Below are positions 25,560-33,808 of a stretch of DNA of 64,000 bases, in pieces (within the stretch, counting starts at the first letter, position 1; each line of letters starts with the position of its first letter). Made by a program: the position numbers and the translations under genes. The stretch covers positions 162,316 through 226,315 of the forward strand of contig NZ_JBPSEG010000005.1 in NCBI RefSeq assembly GCF_051488665.1. The letters run 5' to 3'. The notes beneath the pieces are model-generated. The model saw only the letters and a program-made list of their open reading frames with translations, did no database searches and was not told the origin of the DNA. The DNA comes from Melioribacter sp051488665 (GTDB lineage Bacteria > Bacteroidota > Ignavibacteria > Ignavibacteriales > Melioribacteraceae).

Positions 25560-26653
25560 TGAAAAAAATAATATTAATATTATTGACGGCGCCTCTAATT
25601 TTGTTTGCTCAGCATTCGAAATTAAACCTGGAATGTAAAACATGTCATTCATGCGATATACCCACCAAAGAGAATCCGTGTCTTATAGATTGCCCGAGAG
25701 AAGAATTAATACGAATCGACCAGAAACCCGAAGAAGCTCCGCGAATAATCAAGATTGACCGGATAAAAGAAACAAATCTCTACGAACCGTCAATTTTCGA
25801 TCATTACGCTCATTCCGATATGTCGGTAATGTCGGGCGACTGCAGAATTTGTCATCATTATAATCCTCCGGGAAATATTATCAGTTGTTCAAAATGCCAT
25901 AGCCCGCAGCGTAAACGAAACGACATAAGCAAGCCCGACCTGAAAGCCGCATATCACCGTCTTTGCATTTCATGCCATCGGGAATGGAGCGGCGAAATTG
26001 AATGCGTAAGCTGCCATACGCCTGCAGGAACTCAAAAAAATCAGCTTTACGAACCCGCCACGACAAAATCGATTCATCCGGAAATAAAAGCTCCCGTTAA
26101 GAAAGTTTACGAAACGGATTTCAGCGACGGCAAACTTGTTACATTTTATCACGAGGAACACAATAAAACCTTCGGTTACGATTGCAGCGACTGTCATAAA
26201 AACGAAAGCTGCATTAAATGTCACGCATCGAAGAAAATCCCTACAAAAGCGTCGCCCGAAATTCTTCATTCCAAATGCAACAAATGTCACGATACCGAAG
26301 AGATCAACTCCTGCAGCAGGTGCCATTCCAATAAAGAAACGCTTCCGTTCAACCATCAAAAGCGCGCCGGCTTCGACATTTCTAAATTCCATTCCGATTT
26401 GAAATGCTCGAGATGCCACGTTGTCAAAGGCAAATTTACCGGATTGAAACAAGAATGCAGCGGCTGCCACGGCGTCTGGACTATTGATAATTTCGACCAC
26501 AAAGTTACGGGACTGAATCTCGACGAAATTCACGTTGAATTCGAATGCGAAAATTGTCATCAGGAGCCGACGTACAATATAAAAAGCTGCGATAATTGTC
26601 ACGACGACAAATCGTATCCAAAAGACAAACCCGGAAAGGTAATTAAAAAATGA
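25559..26653 (+). CDS. 13-heme periplasmic cytochrome c
   Basis: A 364-residue protein with signal peptide MKKIILILLTAPLILFAQ and 13 CxxCH heme-attachment motifs (CKTCH, CRICH, CSKCH, CISCH, CVSCH, CSDCH, CIKCH, CNKCH, CSRCH twice, CSGCH, CENCH, CDNCH) plus many extra His residues for second ligands. No membrane helix beyond the signal. It is the electron acceptor or donor of the FeS/NrfD pair, as HmcA is in the Hmc complex, though HmcA has 16 hemes. It overlaps the kinase gene that follows by ATGA. Individual function not shown by sequence. Confidence 0.9.
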   Translation: MKKIILILLTAPLILFAQHSKLNLECKTCHSCDIPTKENPCLIDCPREELIRIDQKPEEAPRIIKIDRIKETNLYEPSIFDHYAHSDMSVMSGDCRICHHYNPPGNIISCSKCHSPQRKRNDISKPDLKAAYHRLCISCHREWSGEIECVSCHTPAGTQKNQLYEPATTKSIHPEIKAPVKKVYETDFSDGKLVTFYHEEHNKTFGYDCSDCHKNESCIKCHASKKIPTKASPEILHSKCNKCHDTEEINSCSRCHSNKETLPFNHQKRAGFDISKFHSDLKCSRCHVVKGKFTGLKQECSGCHGVWTIDNFDHKVTGLNLDEIHVEFECENCHQEPTYNIKSCDNCHDDKSYPKDKPGKVIKK

Positions 26654-28542
26654 ACGGACTTAATGAAATACAATTTTTCAGAAAAATCGGATTGAAATTA
26701 ATTCTTATAGTCAGTCTGACCGTCGTTTTGATAATAGGCGTTTATGCGTATATCAAAATAAATTTCCAGACGAATTGTCTTCTCGCCGAAGTTGAACGTC
26801 ACGCCAATCAACTGAGCGAGACGATTAAAAACAGCACGCGCTACGGTATGTTGCTCAATCAGAGAGAATATGTGGACGAAATTGTAAAGACAATCGGTCA
26901 GGACAAAACAATCGACAATATCAGAATTTACAATAAAGAAGGCAGAATAATCTATTCGAGCAATCCGGAAGACCTCGGTAAAATGCTCGACAAAAAAGCA
27001 GAAAGCTGTTACGCGTGCCATGCCGAGAACAAACCTCTCGAACGTCTGCCGATAAAACAGAGAACCCGAATTTTCAAACTCGGCGATAACAATCCGAGAA
27101 TTATGGGAATAATAAATCCGATTTACAACGAGAAGTCGTGTTACGAAGCCGAATGTCATGCCCACCCGGAAAATGCGTCTGTTCTCGGAGTGCTCGATAT
27201 AACGATATCGCTCGAAGAAATCGACGCCACAATTAAACGCAACGAAATTCAGGAATTGATTTTTACGATCGTATCGATTCTTGCAATCGGAATAATAATA
27301 AGCATATTCGTAAAACGTTGGGTAGACCGTCCTGTAAAAGAATTGATTAAAGCTACCAATCAGATTGCCGCGGGAAATTTAACCTACGAAATAAAAGAGA
27401 TAGGCGACGACGAACTGGGTTACCTCGCCAAATCTTTCAACAACATGACAAAAAAGCTGTACGAGACACAACAACAGCTGTTCCAATCCGATAAAATGGC
27501 TTCGCTCGGAAAGCTAGCAGCCGGCGTCGCTCACGAAATCAATAACCCTTTAACCGGCGTGCTCACTTACAGCAGTTACTTAATGAAACGAGCCAAAGAC
27601 AATCCCGAATTGCAGGAAGACCTGCAGGTAATAGTAAGGGAAACTATGCGATGCCGGGATATAGTTAGAAGCCTTCTCGATTTTTCAAGACAATCTTCGC
27701 CCAAGAAAAATCTGATTAATATCAATGAAATTATTGAAAGAACCGAGTCGGTGGCTCATAATCAGTTGTCGCTTAATAATATTAAACTGACAAAAATACT
27801 CGACAATAATTTACCGCAGATCGCGGCGGACCAGAATCAAATTCAGCAGGTATTATTGAATCTTATACTGAATGCAATCGACGCAATCGGTAATAAAGGC
27901 GGTGAAATAGTAATCAAGACCAAACAACTTACTCTGCCTCCGAAAGGATATACGCATATCAAAGCGGCGCTTTGCCCCAAGAATCATAATTTGATCGACA
28001 ACGAGAATAAAATTGCCGGGATGTCTTCGATTCGCGTAAAATTAAAATCGGGCGAAAACGAAGGAGCGGTATTCATCGACCCGATCTACGGAAGGTCTCA
28101 ACATTACTTCGGCATTCCGATCGAAAAAAATTCTCACATAGGCATTCATTGCCCTGTATGCGACGTATCGTTAATTGACCGGAATTCAAATTGTCCGGTT
28201 TGCGGCGGTCCTGTTTTCAAGTTCGAAGTTCCCGGAAAAGGTTACGTCGAAATGTGCGCTTCTTTCAACGACGACTGGCAGAGATGGGAAAGAATAGACA
28301 ATGCTGGAGCCAGAAAATTCGTCGAAATTGAAATTTCAGACAACGGCTGCGGTATTCCTCAGGAACATTTGAACCGAATATTCGAACCGTTCTTTACAAC
28401 AAAAGGACAAAAAGGAACCGGACTCGGACTTTCAGTAGTCTGGGGAATAATCGACAATCACGACGGCTCGATTTCGGTTAAAAGCGAACCCGGCATAGGA
28501 ACGACATTTTCAATTAAACTTCCGGCTGAAAATTATGAATAA
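26650..28542 (+). CDS. sensor histidine kinase with periplasmic heme motifs and zinc-ribbon-like insert
   Basis: A 630-residue membrane kinase. Helix 1 (about 15-37), a periplasmic sensor region carrying CYACH at 120-124 and the longer CYEAECH at 164-170 (CxxCH and CxxxxCH heme motifs), helix 2 (about 203-222), HAMP, then HisKA with the phospho-accepting His295 in AAGVAHEINNPLTG. The ATPase N-box Asn is at 408 and the G1 Asp at 564 (DNGCGIP). The 155 residues between them are far more than usual and hold two CPVC knuckles (501-504, 515-518), a zinc-ribbon-like pair. The ATP-lid motif GQKGTGLGLS is intact. Likely senses periplasmic redox state by heme. Overlaps the genes on both sides, so it is made with the electron-transfer complex. 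Confidence 0.9.
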   Translation: MNGLNEIQFFRKIGLKLILIVSLTVVLIIGVYAYIKINFQTNCLLAEVERHANQLSETIKNSTRYGMLLNQREYVDEIVKTIGQDKTIDNIRIYNKEGRIIYSSNPEDLGKMLDKKAESCYACHAENKPLERLPIKQRTRIFKLGDNNPRIMGIINPIYNEKSCYEAECHAHPENASVLGVLDITISLEEIDATIKRNEIQELIFTIVSILAIGIIISIFVKRWVDRPVKELIKATNQIAAGNLTYEIKEIGDDELGYLAKSFNNMTKKLYETQQQLFQSDKMASLGKLAAGVAHEINNPLTGVLTYSSYLMKRAKDNPELQEDLQVIVRETMRCRDIVRSLLDFSRQSSPKKNLININEIIERTESVAHNQLSLNNIKLTKILDNNLPQIAADQNQIQQVLLNLILNAIDAIGNKGGEIVIKTKQLTLPPKGYTHIKAALCPKNHNLIDNENKIAGMSSIRVKLKSGENEGAVFIDPIYGRSQHYFGIPIEKNSHIGIHCPVCDVSLIDRNSNCPVCGGPVFKFEVPGKGYVEMCASFNDDWQRWERIDNAGARKFVEIEISDNGCGIPQEHLNRIFEPFFTTKGQKGTGLGLSVVWGIIDNHDGSISVKSEPGIGTTFSIKLPAENYE

Positions 28543-29353
28543 CAGTTTCGACATATTGATAATCGACGACGAATCGGTCATTATCGATTCGATTATTAAA
28601 ATATGCAAACTAAATAATCTGACGGCAGATTCGGCTGACACTTACGAAGCTGCAATTCAAAAAATCAAAGGAAACAAATACGGACTCGTAATTTGCGACA
28701 TTATGCTGCCCGACAAAGACGGTTTTGAAATTCTTAAGTCGCTCTGCTCAATCGGATACGAAGCTCCCGTCATAATGATTACCGGTTATACGACGCCCGA
28801 GATGGCTGTTAAATCGATAAAGCTCGGGGCTTTTGATTTTCTTCCCAAACCTTTTACGATAGACGAACTTTCGGCTGTCGTTAAAAGAGGCATAGCCTAC
28901 GGCAAACTTAACCTCAAAGCGGTTAAAAACAAAAACGAATTGCTCTATGTGCCCTGTCCTGCCAAATACTATCGTTTCGGATACGGAACGTGGATAAAGC
29001 CCGACCTGCCGGTCAATCTAATCAACGAAGAATTCTCATACGGGAGCTTTGTTACCGGCGCGACCGATTTATTCGTCAAACTGACTGACGGAGTAAAAAA
29101 AATAGAGCTGCTTCAAATTAACGACAAAATTTCGCAGGCGTCGGCGGCGGCATATATCACCGACTACGAAGGTTTGACTCATACTCTGAGTATGCCCGTT
29201 AGCTGCCGCATAATCGACCGAAACGAAAAAGCGCTCGAAAAACCGGGATTAATCGAAAAAGACCCTTATTTCGAAGGATGGCTTTATAAAGTGATTCCTG
29301 TGAATTTGAAAGACGAAATCGAAAATTTAATCCCGTGCAGTTCCGACAGATAA
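28535..29353 (+). CDS. response regulator with GcvH-like C-terminal domain (no lipoyl Lys)
   Basis: A 272-residue protein. Residues 3-120 form a receiver domain with phospho-acceptor Asp55 (VICDIMLPDKDG), the conserved Thr in MITGYTT and the Lys in PKPF. Residues about 140-265 resemble glycine cleavage H protein, best seen in its C-terminal half: MPVSCRIIDRNEKALEKPG and DPYFEGWLYKV, where GcvH has the PVSG...NE...DPYGEGWLIK pattern. At the position of the lipoylated Lys the sequence reads YEGLTH, so lipoylation is unlikely. There is no DNA-binding or enzymatic output domain. The start overlaps the kinase gene by 8 bases; the pair should form a two-component system whose output is protein contact. 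Confidence 0.85.
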   Translation: MNNSFDILIIDDESVIIDSIIKICKLNNLTADSADTYEAAIQKIKGNKYGLVICDIMLPDKDGFEILKSLCSIGYEAPVIMITGYTTPEMAVKSIKLGAFDFLPKPFTIDELSAVVKRGIAYGKLNLKAVKNKNELLYVPCPAKYYRFGYGTWIKPDLPVNLINEEFSYGSFVTGATDLFVKLTDGVKKIELLQINDKISQASAAAYITDYEGLTHTLSMPVSCRIIDRNEKALEKPGLIEKDPYFEGWLYKVIPVNLKDEIENLIPCSSDR

Positions 29354-29377
29354 TTTTTAACAACAGGAGAAATAGAT

Positions 29378-30520
29378 ATGTCTTTATTCATTTTACTTTT
29401 AATCATTCTCATTATTGCGGACGTTATAATCAGAATATTCATCAAAAAATATGAAGAAGCAAAACTCCGCAAAGAAAGAGAAGCAGTTCTTGCCGAAGTA
29501 GTAAAAGTAGACTACGGCAAAGAAGTCAAAACATTAAAAAGAGCCGAAGTGCAAAATCCGAAAGCCCGGATTCTTTGCGTTGACGACGAAGACGTTGTTC
29601 TCGACAGTTTCAGGAAAATCTTGGTTCTCGACGGTTATTCGGTCGATACGGTTAATTCGGGTCCCGAAGCAATTACTTTGGTTCAAAGCCATCATTACGA
29701 TTTTGTATTTACCGATTTGAAAATGCCGGAAATGGACGGAGTTGAGGTAACCAAAACTATAAAACATCTGCGACCCGATATCGATGTAATAATCATAACG
29801 GGCTATGCCACAGTTGAGTCGGCGGTGGAATGCATGAAATACGGAGCTATGGATTACGTTCAAAAGCCGTTTACCGAGGACGAACTCCTCGATTTCACGA
29901 AAAAATGTCTCATCAAACGGCAGGAGCGCATCAAAAAACAGCTCAAACCCCGCGTTCATATTTCTCATCTGCCGGAAACCGAAAAAATCGGGCAAGGCGA
30001 ATTTTCGATTCCGGGCGGAGTTTTTATTTCGGATAATCACTGCTGGACCGCAATTACCGAGGACGGAGCCGCCAGAATCGGCATTGACGATTTTGCAAAG
30101 AAAATCGTCGGTAAAATCGACAATATCGAATTTCCCAATCTCGGTATGAATATTAAAAAGGGACAAACTTTATTCAGCCTTATTCAAAAAAACCGCGTAA
30201 TTAAATTTGCATCACCATTAAGCGGACAAGTTAAAGCTATCAATAACGAATTGAGGGAAAACATCGATCTTCTCGACATTACTCCATACGGTAAACATTG
30301 GATTTGCACTCTCGATGCGGAAAATCTCGAATCCGAACTGGCTGAACTCAAAATCGGCAAAAGCGCCGTGGCATTCTATCAGGAAGAGATCGACAGATAC
30401 CTCGAAACCTTCAAAGACAAAGTCAAAAGCGCGAACGGAAAAGAGGGCTCATTCAGCGGTATTGAAAATCTGGAAGATAAAGACTGGTATCTGGTTACGG
30501 GCTCTTTTTTCGAAAAATGA
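29378..30520 (+). CDS. membrane-anchored response regulator with GcvH-like domain
   Basis: A 380-residue protein with an N-terminal membrane helix (LFILLLIILIIADVIIRIFI), a charged linker, a receiver domain at about 62-180 with Asp113 (FTDLKMPEMDG), IITGYAT and QKPF, and a GcvH-like domain at about 200-320. Here the N-terminal half is the better preserved: HCWTAITEDGAARIGIDDF followed by FPNLGMNIKKGQ and ASPLSGQVKAINNELREN. The lipoyl-Lys region reads IQKNRVIKF; a Lys is one position off in an ungapped alignment, so modification is doubtful but not excluded. No DNA-binding domain. AGGAGA ribosome site. Membrane tethering of a receiver next to the quinone complex suggests direct control of that complex (inference). 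Confidence 0.85.
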   Translation: MSLFILLLIILIIADVIIRIFIKKYEEAKLRKEREAVLAEVVKVDYGKEVKTLKRAEVQNPKARILCVDDEDVVLDSFRKILVLDGYSVDTVNSGPEAITLVQSHHYDFVFTDLKMPEMDGVEVTKTIKHLRPDIDVIIITGYATVESAVECMKYGAMDYVQKPFTEDELLDFTKKCLIKRQERIKKQLKPRVHISHLPETEKIGQGEFSIPGGVFISDNHCWTAITEDGAARIGIDDFAKKIVGKIDNIEFPNLGMNIKKGQTLFSLIQKNRVIKFASPLSGQVKAINNELRENIDLLDITPYGKHWICTLDAENLESELAELKIGKSAVAFYQEEIDRYLETFKDKVKSANGKEGSFSGIENLEDKDWYLVTGSFFEK

Positions 30521-30527
30521 CACGATT

Positions 30528-30557
30528 AATCCCGCAGTTTTACTGCGGGATTTTTTT
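30528..30557 (+). terminator. Rho-independent terminator ending the first electron-transfer operon
   Basis: AATCCCGCAGT at 30528-30538 pairs perfectly with ACTGCGGGATT at 30542-30552 around a 3-base T loop, followed by a T run to 30557. It lies 7 bases after the stop of the membrane-anchored regulator. Confidence 0.9.
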
Positions 30558-30571
30558 AATCAAAATTTTTA

Positions 30572-30600
30572 TTGACTTAATCCTCTCGAGTAAATATTTT
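30572..30600 (+). promoter_or_regulatory. candidate promoter for the second cytochrome operon
   Basis: TTGACT at 30572-30577 and TATTTT at 30595-30600 with a 17-base spacer, directly after the terminator and 160 bases before the 16-heme gene. The surrounding TTTTATTGACTTA matches that at 23317-23328 before the first operon, hinting at shared control. The remaining leader (30601-30760) holds no further recognisable element. Confidence 0.35.
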
Positions 30601-30760
30601 TAGATAGGATATTTAAGTCCATTATCTTATTAATACGAAAAGCATTCTCATTATTAATAAAGAAAACGGATTATCGGATAGAATTTCGAATTTTCAGCCG
30701 TTCATTTTTCAGCACGATATTTGATTACTATTTCTTTCGCATAAATTATCTGGAGACTAA

Positions 30761-33163
30761 ATGATTCGTAAAACTGTTCTTTTATTTGCGTGCTCTCTAT
30801 TTATATTATTTAATCATGAATTAAATGCTCAAGATTTTAATTGCCTCGACTGTCACGAAGTAAGCATCGAAAAATCCGTCCATTTCGAAGCAATCGAATG
30901 TCAGGATTGCCATCAGGATGTAGTAGACGAAGAACATATGGATAACGGCGCGGAAAAAGTCGATTGTACAATGTGCCACGACGACAAGATGAATTCGGTC
31001 GAAAACGACATTCATCACAGGTTGAAAATTAAAAACGCGCCGGGATGCGTTTCCTGTCACGGCTCGCATAATATTAAAAAGCCGTCGACTTCCCTGTCAA
31101 CGAATTCGAGAACCTACTGCTCGAAATGCCACGAAGCCAAACCTTTGCTTACGAGTTATCACGCCGAAAAAATAAGCAAAGACAATTGTCTCAGCTGTCA
31201 CAAAAAGGAAGACGTCAAATTAACGCTGCCCACATCCGTTCACAGCAAGCTCGAATGCGCAGACTGCCACAGCTACATCGCTCAAAATATCTCCAAACAC
31301 CCGAAAAATCTAAAAATTACAGAAGTTGCAAACTGCTACGTATGCCACGTAGATATAGCGGCGCAACATAAAGAAAGCATACACGGAATAGCCCTGAGCG
31401 AAGGAATTGACGACGCCGCCAAATGCTGGGACTGCCACGGTTCGCATAACATCAAGAAGGTCGACCATCCCTCAAGTCCCGTAAATTCCGTCAATATCGG
31501 AATTACCTGCAGTAAATGTCACGATAATCCGGAGATTGCAAAGAAATACGACATCGGTCTGGTAAGCCCTGGTCAGAAATACAGCTCCTCGGTTCACGGA
31601 ATGATGGTAAAGGAAGGCAATAAAGGAGCCACCTGTACTACATGTCACGGGGTTCACGATATCAAAAACAAAGTCCAGCAGGGTTCCAAGATATCGGCAT
31701 TTAATCTGCCCGAAACATGCGGACAGTGCCACGAGAAAGAAGCCAAGGAATATATGGAGTCGATTCACTGGATTCGCGCTAAGAAAGGCTACCGCGAATC
31801 GCCCGTTTGCAACGACTGCCATAACGAGCACGACATAACCCCGATTTCCGGCGGCGATAAAAGACTCGAGGCTCGCAAAATACAACAAAAAACCTGCATG
31901 GTTTGCCATGAAAATCCGCGCATTGCCGAACGTTTCGGAATCAACGGTAATCAGGCTAAATCGTATCAGGACAGTTATCACGGATTAGCCGTTATGCGGG
32001 GCGATAAAGACGCGGCTATGTGCGTCGATTGTCACGGCGTTCATAAAATTTTGCCTAAAGAACACCCCGAATCCGCCGTAAATGTTTCAAACGTAACTGA
32101 AACGTGTCAAAAATGTCACCCCGAAGCAACCCCCGTATTCTCTCAAAGTTATTCGCACGTTACGATTAATGAAGAAGCCGCTAAGGTAGAAAAAATTGTA
32201 ACCGATATTTATTTCTGGCTGATTGTATCGGTTATCGGCGGTATGATATTGCACAACCTGCTTATCTTTTTATATGAGATTAAGAAGAAGAAAAAAAGAA
32301 CCGAAAAGGAAATTACAATACCGCGCTTTACGAAGAGCGAAGTCCTTCAACATTTTCTGCTGCTCGTTTCGTTCATTGTTCTGGCTATTACAGGATTTGC
32401 GCTTAAATACCACACAAGCTGGTGGGCAGAACTTTTGATGTACTTCGGAATGACTGAAACCGTGCGCCAATATATCCACCGCGGCGCGGCTGTTCTTATG
32501 ATCGGCGTCGGAGTTTATCATGTGTTCTATCTTATTTTCACAGCGCGGGGAAGAGACGTTCTCAAAAATCTGTTACCGAAACATACCGACATAATCGAAG
32601 CAAGGGACACCATACTTTATTATCTGAGAATTAAAAAAGAAAAACCGATTTACGATAAATATGATTACACCGAAAAAGCCGAATATTGGGCTTTAATATG
32701 GGGTACGGTAATTATGGGCGCCACCGGTTTCATTCTCTGGTTCCCGACTGTTGTTGGCGACTGGGCTCCCGTATGGTTGATTAAAGTAAGCGAGCTTATC
32801 CATTTTTACGAAGCTATTCTTGCTACGCTTGCAATTCTTGTTTGGCACTGGTTCTTTGTGATTTTCCATCCGCATGAATACCCGATGAGTTTGACCTGGA
32901 TCGACGGCAAAATGACGCTTAAGAACTACAGACATCATCACGAAAAACATTTCAGAAAAGTTCTTTTGGAATGGAAAGAATATAAAGCCGGAAAAAGAGA
33001 AGAAAAACGACTCAGCAATTCCACTCTTCTCTTTACGAAAACATTGAGAGAAAACAATCTCGATCCCGACGCAGTTTTCGATAAAGAACTCGAAAACGAC
33101 CCGGAACTGAGATTGTGGCTCGAAAATAAATTGAATCCGGAAGATAACAAAGGGGAAAAATAA
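30761..33163 (+). CDS. 16-heme cytochrome c fused to cytochrome b (CbcL-like)
   Basis: An 800-residue inner-membrane protein. After the signal peptide (MIRKTVLLFACSLFILFNH) the periplasmic part carries 16 CxxCH motifs between residues about 28 and 455. Then come five hydrophobic helices (IYFWLIVSVIGGMILHNLLIF, FLLLVSFIVLAITGFAL, AAVLMIGVGVYHVFYLIF, WGTVIMGATGFILWFP, ILATLAILVWHWFFVIF) with His residues placed for two b hemes, as in the Ni-hydrogenase/formate-dehydrogenase cytochrome b family, and a cytoplasmic charged tail. The layout is that of Geobacter CbcL, a menaquinol oxidase used for low-potential metal reduction, but CbcL has fewer c hemes (about nine). Likely moves quinol electrons to periplasmic cytochromes. 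Confidence 0.9.
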   Translation: MIRKTVLLFACSLFILFNHELNAQDFNCLDCHEVSIEKSVHFEAIECQDCHQDVVDEEHMDNGAEKVDCTMCHDDKMNSVENDIHHRLKIKNAPGCVSCHGSHNIKKPSTSLSTNSRTYCSKCHEAKPLLTSYHAEKISKDNCLSCHKKEDVKLTLPTSVHSKLECADCHSYIAQNISKHPKNLKITEVANCYVCHVDIAAQHKESIHGIALSEGIDDAAKCWDCHGSHNIKKVDHPSSPVNSVNIGITCSKCHDNPEIAKKYDIGLVSPGQKYSSSVHGMMVKEGNKGATCTTCHGVHDIKNKVQQGSKISAFNLPETCGQCHEKEAKEYMESIHWIRAKKGYRESPVCNDCHNEHDITPISGGDKRLEARKIQQKTCMVCHENPRIAERFGINGNQAKSYQDSYHGLAVMRGDKDAAMCVDCHGVHKILPKEHPESAVNVSNVTETCQKCHPEATPVFSQSYSHVTINEEAAKVEKIVTDIYFWLIVSVIGGMILHNLLIFLYEIKKKKKRTEKEITIPRFTKSEVLQHFLLLVSFIVLAITGFALKYHTSWWAELLMYFGMTETVRQYIHRGAAVLMIGVGVYHVFYLIFTARGRDVLKNLLPKHTDIIEARDTILYYLRIKKEKPIYDKYDYTEKAEYWALIWGTVIMGATGFILWFPTVVGDWAPVWLIKVSELIHFYEAILATLAILVWHWFFVIFHPHEYPMSLTWIDGKMTLKNYRHHHEKHFRKVLLEWKEYKAGKREEKRLSNSTLLFTKTLRENNLDPDAVFDKELENDPELRLWLENKLNPEDNKGEK

Positions 33164-33253
33164 AGATAATAAGACGGTTGCCTCTTAATATTGATTGAGC
33201 TATATTCAATTAAAATAAATAAACAACTTTTATCAAAAAAGCGCGGAGGAAAT

Positions 33254-33799
33254 ATGTTTAAGAATGGTATTATCCTTACCATAGTTGCAGTTCTATGTTT
33301 CTTTATATTGCCCGAAACCCTGAACGCTCAAGAGCACGGGTATATAGGCGCAGAAGCATGCGGTATGTGTCACAAAAGCGAAAAGCAAGGCGAGCAATTA
33401 AAAATCTGGCAAGGTACAAAACACGCTAACGCTTATAAAGCGCTCCTCTCGGAAGAGGCAAATAAAATTTCCGGAGAAGTTAAAGCGGTCGAAAATCCCA
33501 AATGTCTCAAATGCCACGCAAGCGGCTACGACGTCGATAAAAAATTACTTGGGAAAAAATTCTCCGTTGAAGACGGCGTTCAATGCGAAACCTGCCACGG
33601 TCCGGGAGAAGATTACAAATCGATGAAAGTTATGAAAAGTCGCGACGAAGCGGTCAAAAACGGCTTGAGAATCTGGAAAGACGAAGCCGAAATCGAAAAA
33701 TTTTGCAAAACTTGCCACAACGAAGAAAGTCCGACTAAAAAAGAATTCGATTTTGCAAAAATGTGGCCTCAAATTGCTCACCCTGTTCCCAAAAAATAA
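33254..33799 (+). CDS. tetraheme cytochrome c, c554-like
   Basis: A 181-residue periplasmic protein. The start is placed at the ATG 33254 because it follows GCGGAGGAAAT and opens a clean signal peptide (MFKNGIILTIVAVLCFFILP...NAQ); the frame is open further upstream but without a ribosome site. Four CxxCH motifs: CGMCH, CLKCH, CETCH, CKTCH. EACGMCHKSEKQGEQLKIW followed by GTKHANAYKAL is the opening pattern of the cytochrome c554 / c-prime family. Probably a soluble shuttle between the 16-heme quinol oxidase and the outer-membrane conduit encoded next. Confidence 0.88.
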   Translation: MFKNGIILTIVAVLCFFILPETLNAQEHGYIGAEACGMCHKSEKQGEQLKIWQGTKHANAYKALLSEEANKISGEVKAVENPKCLKCHASGYDVDKKLLGKKFSVEDGVQCETCHGPGEDYKSMKVMKSRDEAVKNGLRIWKDEAEIEKFCKTCHNEESPTKKEFDFAKMWPQIAHPVPKK

Positions 33800-33808
33800 A
33801 GGCAGAAC

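Noticed and set aside
25970..26602. 210-residue open frame on the minus strand, and a similar one at 29534-30166
   Set aside because: Both are antisense to clear genes (13-heme cytochrome; membrane-anchored regulator) and show no protein-like motifs.
23422..26653. uptake hydrogenase or nitrite reductase operon because of HybA, HybB and NrfD likeness
   Set aside because: No NiFe large or small subunit and no pentaheme nitrite reductase is encoded; the neighbours are cytochromes and regulators.
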